From contig DAOUTL010000011.1 in the NCBI GenBank assembly GCA_030626685.1, positions 1 to 16,119 on the forward strand: a DNA stretch of 16,119 nt, written 5' to 3'. The notes beneath the pieces are model-generated. The model was not told the DNA's origin, ran no database searches, and saw only the letters and a program-made list of their open reading frames with translations. Origin of the DNA: Candidatus Bathyarchaeota archaeon (GTDB taxonomy: Archaea > Thermoproteota > Bathyarchaeia > Bathyarchaeales > Bathycorpusculaceae). Positions within the stretch are counted from its first letter, which is position 1; each line of letters opens with the position of its first letter. Positions 5,115 through 13,102 of the stretch are shown piece after piece. A program made the translations under genes and the position numbers.

Positions 5115-5171
5115 AAATCCTTCGCCTACAGTCGTCTCTTTAAGACTTTGACCTGGCTTGGCTACCGCCGC
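5115..5171 (-). tRNA. 5' half of an interrupted tRNA-Leu (acceptor to anticodon loop), with D-loop intron
   Basis: On the minus strand: acceptor GCGGCGG, TA, D-stem GCC, D-loop AAGCCAGGTCAA, a 20-nt insert (5147-5128), A, D-stem GGC, G26, anticodon-stem strand AAGGA, then TTT. After that the sequence turns into a GT-rich tract and never becomes tRNA again; no matching T-arm or acceptor strand follows. Its missing partner strands are found 2.6 kb downstream on the same strand at 2497-2450 (acceptor 7/7, anticodon stem 5/5). A functional tRNA-Leu(UAA) would need TTTAAG at 32-37; here it reads TTTTGT, so the break lies at about position 34/35. A TATA-like box at 5199-5206 is correctly placed to transcribe it. 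Confidence 0.85.
5128..5147 (-). other. 20-nt D-loop intron in the tRNA-Leu 5' half, bulge-helix-bulge type
   Basis: The same fold as in tRNA-Leu(CAA) is seen at the same position: central helix GGUC/GACU (one G-U pair), 5' bulge AAA, inner helix GUCU/AGAC with loop UAAAG, 3' bulge GUA. Cutting after the second bulge base joins GGTCAA to AGGC, giving the standard tRNA-Leu D-loop. The helix and hairpin sequences differ from the other intron while the 3-4-3 geometry is kept, which argues that the structure is under selection. Confidence 0.78.
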
Positions 5172-5198
5172 ATACAATAACAAACTTTCGAATCTTTC

Positions 5199-5206
5199 TT
5201 ATTAAT
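5199..5206 (-). promoter_or_regulatory. TATA-like box of the tRNA-Leu 5' half
   Basis: TTAATAAG on the minus strand is centred about 31 bp before the first acceptor base, placing the start site near 5177. It overlaps the end of the metallopeptidase gene (stop at 5204-5202). Confidence 0.4.
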
Positions 5207-5564
5207 TATTTCCCGAAACATTGGTTGTTATTGACTTGTATGCTTGGATGTATTCCTTTGCGAATTCATCTGCGTACTTTTCAGTTTCTCTATGTTTTGC
5301 ATCTATGGCTGTTCTTAGGTGATGGTAAAACTCGTGCAAAATGATGAATGGTTCCTTTAGCGTGTCACTGTTCAAAACGAAAATCGTCCCTTTTTTCGCG
5401 TTATAACATCCAAGGGTTTTCTTTCTGCGTCCTTTGGGTAAGCCCACCTTTAATTTGGGTGTGTTGACGCCATAATGTTTGGAGAGTAGCTTCAAGGCCT
5501 TCTCTGTTTTCCCATTTAAAATTAGCAAAACAACCGTTGCTTTAAACTCCTTTTCGTTCAACAA
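5202..5564 (-). CDS. Small zinc metallopeptidase-like protein (ImmA/IrrE-like HExxH)
   Basis: The 120-aa product has HEFYH at residues 77-81 (zinc ligands His77 and His81, catalytic Glu78) followed by ETEKYADEFA at 93-102, which resembles the third-ligand helix of ImmA/IrrE-type peptidases (E-x-x-A-D-x-F-A). The N-terminal 50 residues are basic and helical with no recognised DNA-binding domain. ImmA-type enzymes cleave repressors of mobile elements or stress regulons; the target here is unknown. The start must be TTG (5564 or 5561): an in-frame TGA at 5567-5565 lies just before it and there is no other Met codon in the frame. GGGTGAT at 5571-5565 supplies the ribosome binding site. It ends 31 bp before the tRNA-Leu 5' half, so it may be linked to the same accessory block. 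Confidence 0.75.
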   Translation of the reverse strand: MLNEKEFKATVVLLILNGKTEKALKLLSKHYGVNTPKLKVGLPKGRRKKTLGCYNAKKGTIFVLNSDTLKEPFIILHEFYHHLRTAIDAKHRETEKYADEFAKEYIQAYKSITTNVSGNN

Positions 5565-5617
5565 ATCACCCAGAGACCGTTATGTTAGGAGCTTTCCGAA
5601 ACCGTTTGGTATTCTTA

Positions 5618-5628
5618 GGATTTTATAC
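5618..5628 (-). promoter_or_regulatory. TATA box of the metallopeptidase gene
   Basis: GTATAAAATCC on the minus strand is centred about 59 bp before the TTG start. The predicted transcript would have a leader of about 33 nt carrying the GGGTGAT site. A second AT-rich candidate (TTATAAATC) lies about 27 bp further upstream. Confidence 0.45.
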
Positions 5629-5780
5629 ACTTTGCGCCACAAATTCAGATTTATAATGCGATATTAAAGTTTAAAATAGCCACCCTTAAAAATCTAAACA
5701 GATATTGAAAAGTTAACGGTAATAGTAATTTTTGAATGGTAAAGTTTATTAGAGAGCTGTGTAGTTTACGTTTTTAGCTC
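5629..5780. other. AT-rich intergenic stretch between the metallopeptidase and rpo operon promoters
   Basis: I see no ORF or RNA fold of note. In particular, no rpoH (RNA polymerase subunit H, about 80 codons, normally just before rpoB in archaea) can be read in any plus-strand frame. Confidence 0.5.
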
Positions 5781-5901
5781 TTTAAAATATTGGAGACCGA
5801 TTTTTCAAGTTGGATGACCCAACAGTCGGAGGAAATTAAAAGTTTGAAAAAACCCGCATCACGTAATCCCATCTATGCATGTCTAAACGTAAAAATGCGG
5901 G
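5781..5901 (+). promoter_or_regulatory. rpo operon promoter and structured leader
   Basis: TTTAAAATAT (5781-5790) is a candidate TATA box, placing the start near 5811. The leader then has a hairpin GTTGG/CCAAC (5809-5813 with 5819-5823) and a longer-range 7-bp pairing CCCGCAT/ATGCGGG (5853-5859 with 5895-5901). The second one would cover the G-rich run just before the rpoB TTG, so it could restrain translation of rpoB. Confidence 0.4.
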
Positions 5902-5921
5902 GGCTGATTAGAATTGGCTGA
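5814..5921 (+). CDS. Candidate 35-aa leader ORF overlapping the rpoB start
   Basis: An open frame runs from ATG at 5814 to TGA at 5919-5921, overlapping the rpoB TTG by 8 nt in another frame. The ATG is about 28 bp after the TATA box centre, consistent with a leaderless message; a TTG at 5844 preceded by GGAGG (5828-5832) is the alternative start. The C-terminal part is basic (NPIYACLNVKMRGLIRIG). No family is recognised. It is too short to be rpoH. It may be a translated leader that couples to rpoB, or chance. Confidence 0.25.
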   Translation: MTQQSEEIKSLKKPASRNPIYACLNVKMRGLIRIG

Positions 5922-8900
5922 AATTTCAAAAGAGGATACGCATCTTCTGTTAAAATCGTTCTTTAAGGAGAAAGGCTTAGTCCGCCAGCATTTAGACTCC
6001 TACAACGAATTTGTAGACCACGGCCTACAAGAAGTGATAGATGAAGCTGGCGAAATTCCAATAGAGGTTCCCGAATACCCATACAAGGTGAAGCTGGGCC
6101 AGGTTTGGATAATAGATCCGCAGACAAAGATAAATGGTCCATATGTGACAGAGGTTGATGGCACAAAACATGAAATCTATCCCTTAGAGGCTAGGCTTCG
6201 TAACCTAACGTACGCGGCGCCAATAGCCCTTGAAATGACCCCTGTGATAGACGGCAGAGAACAAGACACAGAACTCGTTTACATTGGAAACATTCCAGTA
6301 ATGTTAAAATCGAAATTATGTTTCTTATCACAGCTTTCAAGGGAGGAACTAATAGCTTGTGGAGAAGACCCGGATGACCCGGGCGGCTACTTCATAGTGA
6401 ACGGTTCGGAACGTGTAATAGTAGCCATGGAAGACTTGGCTCCGAACCGGATAATAATGGACATAGACAATAAAGGAGCAAAACCAGTATACCAAGCAAA
6501 AATATTCTCCACAACCGTGGGCTTCAGAGCAAGAATAGAATTAAAAATGAAGTCGGACGGAGCCATATACGTTTCAATGCCCGGCGTGCCCACAGAAATT
6601 CCCTTTGTTGTATTAATGCGTGCTTTAGGCTTAGAATCTGACAAGGAAATAGCTGAAGCAGTTTCTCTGGAAAAGAAAATACAAAGCGAGCTGGAACCTT
6701 CATTTGAAAAAGCCGTAGGCGTAGACACCGTAAAGGATGCAACCCTCTTCATTGGAAACCGTGTCGCACACGGTCAAGTTGAAGAATACCGCGTACAAAA
6801 AGCCGAAACCGTAATGGACAAGAACTTCCTGCCACACATTGGCAGAACAAACCAGAACAGAAGAGACAAAGCCCTATTCTTAGGCGAAATGGCATGCAGA
6901 GCAATCGAACTAAAACTTGGTAGAAGAAAACCCGACGACAAAGATCACTTCAAAAACAAACGGTTGAGACTTGCAGGTCCCCTCCTTGCAGACCTGTTCA
7001 GAGTAGCCTTCAGAAACCTCTGCAGAGACATAAAATACCAGCTTGAACGCATAGGAGTAAAAGGTCCAATAATAACGGTTTCAGCAGCTGTTCGCCCAGG
7101 AATAATAACCGCAAGACTTCAGCATGCACTTGCAACTGGAAACTGGGGAAGGGGAAGAGTTGGTATAACTCAGCTTCTAGATAGAACAAACCACATCTCC
7201 ACGTTGAGTCACCTACGCAGACTGCAATCACCATTAAGCAGAAGCCAACCAAACTTCGAGGCGAGAGACCTGCACCCAACCCATTGGGGCCGACTATGCC
7301 CAAACGAAACACCCGAAGGTGCAAATTGCGGACTCGTCAAAAACCTAGCCTTATCAGCATGCATCTCGGTGGGCGTAAACCCGGAGAAAATAAAACAAAC
7401 ACTCTACGGCGTGGGCGTGGTGTCCGTATACGAGGCAAACGAAACCTTGAGGCTTTCAGGAGCAAAAATCTTTGTTGACGGAAACATAGTAGGATACTGC
7501 AATTCTCCAGCGGAACTAACACGAGAATTTAGGGAAAGACGGAGAAGAGGAGAAATCTCAACAGAAGCTAACATAGCCTATTTCTTAAAAACCCAAGGTG
7601 AAAGAAACGAAATATACGTTAACTGTGGTGGGGGAAGGGTTAGACGACCTCTCATAATAGTTGAGGATGGTGTGCCCAAACTTCAACCAGAACACATAGA
7701 AAAAGTAGACTCCGGAGAATGGTCATGGGAAGACCTTGTTAGAAATGGCATAATTGAATATCTCGACGCTGAGGAAGAGGAAAACGCCTACATAGCCATG
7801 AACTTCGAAGAAGTCACACCGGAACACACACACATGGAAATAGCAACATACACAATACTTGGCATATGCGCCTCAACAGTACCATATGCAGAACACAACC
7901 AGTCACCCCGAAACTCCTATCAAGCGGCAATGGCGAAACAAGCCCTAGGCGTTTACGCAACAAACTTTTCGTTGCGTGCAGACTCCAGGTCACACATATT
8001 ACATTACCCACAAATTCCCTTAGCAGAAACAGCGTTAATGGAGATGATGGGCTATAAACTCCGCCCGTCGGGGCAGAACTGCATAGTGGCTGTGCTCTCC
8101 TTTGAAGGCTATAACATGGAAGACGCCCTAGTCTTCAACAAAGCCTCAATAGAAAGGGGCTTAGGCCGCTCAACCTTCTACAGAATATATGAGGCTGAAT
8201 GCCGCCAGTACTTAGGCGGATTAAAAGATAAGTTCACTCTGCCCGAACCCGGAATACGCGGATACAGAGGAGAACAGTATTATAGACTGCTCGAACCCGG
8301 CGGAATAATAGGCTTAGAGGCAAGAGTTGCAGGCGGAGATGTCCTCATAGGCAGAATAAGCCCGCCTAGATTCCTCGAAGAGTACAAGGAGTTCGAAGTG
8401 AGAGGTCCTTCAATGCGTGATACATCAGTGGATATGCGTCCTTCAGAAACTGGAATTGTTGACGCAATTTTCGTAACAGCATCTGGAGAAGGAAGCAAAC
8501 TAGTCAAAGTTAGAGTCCGCGACCAACGTGTCCCAGAGTTAGGAGACAAATTCGCCTCCCGCCATGGACAAAAAGGGGTCATAGGATTCATCGTTCCACA
8601 AGAGGATATGCCCTTCACAGAAGACGGCACAGTCCCAGACATAATAATCAATCCCCACGCTATCCCGTCAAGAATGACCATTGGACATTTCATCGAGTCG
8701 ATAGCTGGAAAAGTAGCCGCTGTTAGAGGAAAACCAGTTGACGGAACACCCTTCTCAAATGAGAAACCCGCGGAACTCAGAAAAGCCCTGGTTAAACTGG
8801 GATTCAGCCACACTGGCAGAGAAGTCTTTTACAATGGCGTGACAGGTGAAAAATTCGTTGCAGACGTGTTCGTTGGAGTCGTGTACTATCAGAAACTGCA

Positions 8901-9279
8901 CCACATGGTTGCTGATAAAATACACGCTAGAGCAAGAGGACAAGTGCAGATGCTGACGAGACAACCTACCGAGGGAAGAGCCAGAGGCGGAGGCCTAAGG
9001 TTTGGTGAAATGGAACGTGACTGTCTAATAGGCCATGGGGCAGCGATGCTTCTGCGAGATAGATTACTGGAAGAGTCAGACAAATACACACTCTATATCT
9101 GTGAAAATTGCGGTTATATAGCCTACTATGACATGAAACAGAGACGATACATGTGCAGAATCTGTGGAGATAACGCCAGAATCTCCCCAGTAGTAGTCTC
9201 TTACGCTTTTAAGCTTCTTCTGCAGGAGTTAATGAGTCTTTGCGTAGCGCCTAAATTAAAACTTAAGGAGAAGGCATAA
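5914..9279 (+). CDS. rpoB: DNA-directed RNA polymerase subunit B (unsplit RpoB)
   Basis: This 1121-aa protein is the archaeal second-largest polymerase subunit in one piece (some euryarchaea split it into B' and B''). Landmarks in order: LVRQHLDSYNEFVDHGLQEV near the N-terminus, GGYFIVNGSERVIVAMEDLA at about 155-175, NMEDALVFNKASIERGLGRS near 730-750, the catalytic-site strand GDKFASRHGQKG at 877-888 with Lys879 and Lys887 contacting the nascent RNA, and a C-terminal zinc ribbon Cys1063, Cys1066, Cys1081, Cys1084. The start is TTG at 5914 because an in-frame TGA lies at 5905-5907 and the translation then matches the family N-terminus; the site before it (GGGGGCTGAT) is an imperfect match. It is separated from rpoA by one base pair. 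Confidence 0.98.
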   Translation: MAEISKEDTHLLLKSFFKEKGLVRQHLDSYNEFVDHGLQEVIDEAGEIPIEVPEYPYKVKLGQVWIIDPQTKINGPYVTEVDGTKHEIYPLEARLRNLTYAAPIALEMTPVIDGREQDTELVYIGNIPVMLKSKLCFLSQLSREELIACGEDPDDPGGYFIVNGSERVIVAMEDLAPNRIIMDIDNKGAKPVYQAKIFSTTVGFRARIELKMKSDGAIYVSMPGVPTEIPFVVLMRALGLESDKEIAEAVSLEKKIQSELEPSFEKAVGVDTVKDATLFIGNRVAHGQVEEYRVQKAETVMDKNFLPHIGRTNQNRRDKALFLGEMACRAIELKLGRRKPDDKDHFKNKRLRLAGPLLADLFRVAFRNLCRDIKYQLERIGVKGPIITVSAAVRPGIITARLQHALATGNWGRGRVGITQLLDRTNHISTLSHLRRLQSPLSRSQPNFEARDLHPTHWGRLCPNETPEGANCGLVKNLALSACISVGVNPEKIKQTLYGVGVVSVYEANETLRLSGAKIFVDGNIVGYCNSPAELTREFRERRRRGEISTEANIAYFLKTQGERNEIYVNCGGGRVRRPLIIVEDGVPKLQPEHIEKVDSGEWSWEDLVRNGIIEYLDAEEEENAYIAMNFEEVTPEHTHMEIATYTILGICASTVPYAEHNQSPRNSYQAAMAKQALGVYATNFSLRADSRSHILHYPQIPLAETALMEMMGYKLRPSGQNCIVAVLSFEGYNMEDALVFNKASIERGLGRSTFYRIYEAECRQYLGGLKDKFTLPEPGIRGYRGEQYYRLLEPGGIIGLEARVAGGDVLIGRISPPRFLEEYKEFEVRGPSMRDTSVDMRPSETGIVDAIFVTASGEGSKLVKVRVRDQRVPELGDKFASRHGQKGVIGFIVPQEDMPFTEDGTVPDIIINPHAIPSRMTIGHFIESIAGKVAAVRGKPVDGTPFSNEKPAELRKALVKLGFSHTGREVFYNGVTGEKFVADVFVGVVYYQKLHHMVADKIHARARGQVQMLTRQPTEGRARGGGLRFGEMERDCLIGHGAAMLLRDRLLEESDKYTLYICENCGYIAYYDMKQRRYMCRICGDNARISPVVVSYAFKLLLQELMSLCVAPKLKLKEKA

Positions 9280-9280
9280 A

Positions 9281-12200
9281 ATGGCTGTGGAAGGAGTAAT
9301 CCATAAACTTGTTGATGAAATTCATTTCAGTTTACTCTCACCACAGGATGTGCGTAAACTTTCAGTTGTGGAGATTCAAACACCAGACACTTACGATGAA
9401 GACGGTGCCTCCATCATCACAGGATTAATGGACGGTAGACTTGGAACCCTCGAACCGAGGCAAAGATGTAAAACATGCGGCAACACAGCCATTCGCTGCC
9501 CAGGCCACTTCGGCCACATTGAGCTTGCGGTTCCAATGATACATGTTGAATTTACGAAAATAATATACGAGCTTTTAAGAGCGACTTGTCGAAACTGTGG
9601 GCGCATATTACTTTCAGACGAAATGATAAAAAGGGTTCGAGCCAGAATTGATAGAAATTGTCAGCTTTTAGGCATGGTTCCAGATGAAGTTTACAAAGGG
9701 ATTGAGCACGAAACGAAAACGAAACAGTGTCCCCATTGCGGAGCAATCCAATATAAAATAACCTTTGAAAAACCAACGAGATTCATCGAGCAAATCCCAG
9801 AAAGCGGTTTACAGCCGTTAACGCCAAGCATGGTTCGAGAAAGAATGGAGCGCATACCAGACGAAGACCTTGAACTCTTAGGATTTAATCCCAAAGTCGC
9901 CCGCCCAGAATGGATGGTTCTGCAGGTTTTACCGGTTCCACCAGTTTATGTACGTCCGTCAATCACCTTGGAGTCAGGCATCCGCTCAGAAGACGACTTA
10001 ACCCACAAACTAGTAGATATAATTCGCATTAACCAGAGGCTAAAGGAAAACATGGATGCTGGAGCTCCAACACTCATAATTCAAGACTTATCAGAGCTTC
10101 TACAATACCATGTAACCACATACTTCAACAACGAAGCTTCAGGGATACCCCCAGCAAGACATCGCTCCGGCAGAGCATTGAAAACGCTTTCACAGAGGTT
10201 AAAGGGAAAAGAGGGAAGATTCAGAACCAACCTTTCAGGAAAAAGAGTTGACTTCTCAGCGCGAACCGTCATTTCACCAGACCCAAACTTGGATATAAGC
10301 GAGGTTGGAGTTCCATTAGAAGTTGCCATGCGGTTGTCCGTGCCCGAAAAGGTCACAGAATGGAATATTGAAGAGATGCGTAAACTCGTTATAAGTGGAC
10401 CTGAAAAATATCCGGGTGCACTCTACATTATTAGACCTGATGGTAAGCGCATAAGACTTGAATTCGTTGTTGATAGGGAGAAGATTGCTGAGGCTTTAGA
10501 GCCCGGCTTTATTGTGGAAAGGCATCTTAAAAACGGTGACGTAGCCATCTTTAACCGTCAACCTTCGCTTCACCGCATGTCAATTATGGCGCATTACGTG
10601 CGTGTTCTACCATACAAAACATTCCGTTTACACTTATGTGTGTGTCCGCCCTACAACGCAGACTTCGACGGAGATGAAATGAACTTACACGTACCGCAGA
10701 GCGAGGAGGCGCGAACAGAAGCACGCCTACTAATGCAAGTTCAAGACCAAATACTCTCGCCGAGATTCGGAGGTCCAATAATAGGTGCAATCCGAGACTT
10801 TATAACAGCCGCATACCTGTTCACGAGAAAAACAAACTATCTAACAAAGGATGAGGTCAACAGGCTGCTAATAGAAGCCGGATACGAGGGACCACTACCG
10901 GAACCCAAAATCAAGGAGCCGCAACCACTTTGGGCCGGCAAGCAAATTTTCAGTCTGTTCTTGCCAAAAAACTTGAACTACGTTTTGAAAGCAAACATTT
11001 GTCAGGGATGCGCCAAATGTATGAAGGAAAACTGCCTCTATGACGCCTACGTGGTTGTCAAAAATGGCGAGCTTAAATGCGGTGTTATAGACAGGCGTGC
11101 GATAGGTGCTGAACAGTCTGAGAGTCTCCTCCACAGAATAATAAAGGATTATGGAACACAAGCGGGACGTGAATTCCTAAACAAAATAACAAAGTTATTG
11201 AAACTTTTCATAACCATGCGAGGCTTCACATACTCGTATGACGAGCTCGTCTTATCTCCGAAGGCTGAGAATAGAATAAAGAAAACAATGGAAAGAATTC
11301 AGAAGAGAATAGATGAGCTTATAGAAGGTTATCGTAAAGGCACATTACCTAGACTTCCCGGCCAAACCCTTGAGAACTCATTTGAAATATACGTGATGAA
11401 CGAGCTAGCCAAAGCAAGGGATGAGTCTGGGAAAATAGCTGACGGAGACTTTACCCTCGGAAACGCTGGCATAGTCATGACACGAACAGGCGCCAGAGGT
11501 TCAAGCCTAAACATTGGACAGATAAGTGCATGCGTGGGACAGCAAGCAGTGCGTGGAAAAAGGATAATGCGTGGATATTTAGATCGTGCCTTGCCACATT
11601 TCAAGCCAGGCGACCCAAGCCCAAAAGCTAGAGGATTCGTGTACTCTTCATTTCAGAAGGGGCTCGACGCGGTTGAATTTTTCTTCCACGCAATGGGTGG
11701 CAGAGAGGGACTCGTTGACACGGCTGTTAGAACACAACGAAGCGGCTACATGCAGAGAAGACTGATTAACGCGCTTGAACACATACGCTTAGAATATGAC
11801 GGAACGGTTAGAAATTCAGCCAGAGACATAATCCAATTCAAATATGGTGAGGACGGCGTCGACCCCGCTAAAAGTGACCATGGAAAAGCTGTGAACGTGA
11901 GCCGGCTGATTGAACAGATAAAAATCGAGAAGGAGAAAGGTAAACCAGCATCAGCAGAATACATTAAAAAGCGATTGAAAGAAGTTAAAGACCAGCTTAC
12001 ACCCGTGCTTATAGACGAACTTAGGCAGGGTTTAGCCAAAGCAAAGCTAAACGAAACAGGCGTGGAAAAGGCAATCAAATTAACAGTTGAACATTACAAG
12101 CGTGCCTTAATGGAGCCGGGTGAAGCCGTAGGCATAGTTGCAGCCCAGTCAATAGGTGAACCGGGCACGCAGATGACTCTTAGAACATTCCATTACGCTG

Positions 12201-13102
12201 GAGTTAGAGAGCAAAACGTAACCTTAGGTTTGCCAAGACTGATAGAGATCGTTGACGCTAGGAGAATTCCATCCACGCCAATAATGACGATTTATTTAAC
12301 TAAAGAACATAGAAAAAGCAGAGAAGCCGCAGTAAAGATTGCGCGTAATATAATTTACACAACAATAGAGGACTTAGCACAAGCAATCTACGAAGACCCA
12401 GTGAGCGAAGAAATAGTGGTAGAGCTTAACAAAACGATGATGGAAGATAGAGAAGTAACGTTGGAGGAGCTGAAGGATAAGTTAGAGATACAGAACTGCA
12501 CCATCAAAATAAGGGGCAACCGTATACACATAAAGCCCAAAAAGGCTGAAGCCCTTAAAAAAATGCTTGACAAAGTTCCCTCATTTGATATTAAAGGTGT
12601 GTCTGGCATAAAACGTGTGCTGGTTACAGAAGAACGTGGAGAATGGGTTATAAGGACAGACGGTTCAAACCTGTCCGAAGTCTTGGAAGTTTCTGGAGTA
12701 GATACCTCACGAACAACAACAAATAACGTTCATGAAATAGCTAAAACCCTCGGGATAGAAGCCTCTAGAAACGCACTGATACATGAGGCTAAGGGCGTTT
12801 TGGAGGAGCAAGGATTAGATGTTGATCTTCGCCATGTTATGCTTGTTGCGGACATGATGACTTCCACGGGCGAGATGCAGCAAATAGGTAGACATGGCAT
12901 AAGCGGTAAGAAGTCAAGCATTTTGGCTAGAGCCGCCTTCGAAATAACTGTTCCAAACATTGTTAATGCAGCTGTGAAGGGTGAAAGCGACCCGTTGGAC
13001 GGTGTAACCGAAAACGTAATAGTTGGCCAGTCAATACCAATTGGCACGGGACTGGTGGAATTATACACGTCAACGTTTGAACTGAAGAGGAAGAGCGAAT
13101 GA
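9281..13102 (+). CDS. rpoA: DNA-directed RNA polymerase subunit A, fused A' and A''
   Basis: Most archaea encode the largest polymerase subunit as two genes, A' and A''. Here one uninterrupted 1273-aa frame covers both. The A' part shows the N-terminal zinc site Cys63, Cys66, Cys73, His76 (CPGHFGH), the catalytic motif NADFDGDEMN at 459-468 with the three magnesium-binding Asp461, Asp463 and Asp465, and a Cys cluster (CQGCAKC...C) near 575-590. The A'' part is marked by EPGEAVGIVAAQSIGEPGTQ starting at residue 945 and extends through the trigger-loop region to the C-terminus. The junction (about 870-900) is a smooth charged linker without stop or frameshift. AAGGAG sits 11 nt before the ATG. 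Fused A subunits are known from Thaumarchaeota and close relatives. The stop overlaps rpl30e as ATGA. Confidence 0.98.
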   Translation: MAVEGVIHKLVDEIHFSLLSPQDVRKLSVVEIQTPDTYDEDGASIITGLMDGRLGTLEPRQRCKTCGNTAIRCPGHFGHIELAVPMIHVEFTKIIYELLRATCRNCGRILLSDEMIKRVRARIDRNCQLLGMVPDEVYKGIEHETKTKQCPHCGAIQYKITFEKPTRFIEQIPESGLQPLTPSMVRERMERIPDEDLELLGFNPKVARPEWMVLQVLPVPPVYVRPSITLESGIRSEDDLTHKLVDIIRINQRLKENMDAGAPTLIIQDLSELLQYHVTTYFNNEASGIPPARHRSGRALKTLSQRLKGKEGRFRTNLSGKRVDFSARTVISPDPNLDISEVGVPLEVAMRLSVPEKVTEWNIEEMRKLVISGPEKYPGALYIIRPDGKRIRLEFVVDREKIAEALEPGFIVERHLKNGDVAIFNRQPSLHRMSIMAHYVRVLPYKTFRLHLCVCPPYNADFDGDEMNLHVPQSEEARTEARLLMQVQDQILSPRFGGPIIGAIRDFITAAYLFTRKTNYLTKDEVNRLLIEAGYEGPLPEPKIKEPQPLWAGKQIFSLFLPKNLNYVLKANICQGCAKCMKENCLYDAYVVVKNGELKCGVIDRRAIGAEQSESLLHRIIKDYGTQAGREFLNKITKLLKLFITMRGFTYSYDELVLSPKAENRIKKTMERIQKRIDELIEGYRKGTLPRLPGQTLENSFEIYVMNELAKARDESGKIADGDFTLGNAGIVMTRTGARGSSLNIGQISACVGQQAVRGKRIMRGYLDRALPHFKPGDPSPKARGFVYSSFQKGLDAVEFFFHAMGGREGLVDTAVRTQRSGYMQRRLINALEHIRLEYDGTVRNSARDIIQFKYGEDGVDPAKSDHGKAVNVSRLIEQIKIEKEKGKPASAEYIKKRLKEVKDQLTPVLIDELRQGLAKAKLNETGVEKAIKLTVEHYKRALMEPGEAVGIVAAQSIGEPGTQMTLRTFHYAGVREQNVTLGLPRLIEIVDARRIPSTPIMTIYLTKEHRKSREAAVKIARNIIYTTIEDLAQAIYEDPVSEEIVVELNKTMMEDREVTLEELKDKLEIQNCTIKIRGNRIHIKPKKAEALKKMLDKVPSFDIKGVSGIKRVLVTEERGEWVIRTDGSNLSEVLEVSGVDTSRTTTNNVHEIAKTLGIEASRNALIHEAKGVLEEQGLDVDLRHVMLVADMMTSTGEMQQIGRHGISGKKSSILARAAFEITVPNIVNAAVKGESDPLDGVTENVIVGQSIPIGTGLVELYTSTFELKRKSE

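Noticed and set aside
5100..5119. GT/CA-rich tract and a 7-bp match ATTTTGT/ACAAAAT between the 5' half trailer and the region before the 3' half
   Set aside because: The match is AT-rich, overlaps the coding end of the 93-aa gene and lies 24 nt from the splice junction, so I do not count it as evidence for trans-splicing.
2450..5171. Classic integrase-type island with attL/attR at a tRNA
   Set aside because: No integrase gene is present and neither end regenerates a full tRNA; the 5' half is not followed by any 3' half, so site-specific integration of the usual kind does not explain the layout.
10989..11090. Ferredoxin-like Cys cluster inside RpoA as a possible novel Fe-S insertion
   Set aside because: Archaeal A' subunits commonly carry a Cys-rich CxxCxxC segment at this place followed by YDAYVVxKNG, so it is a normal family feature.
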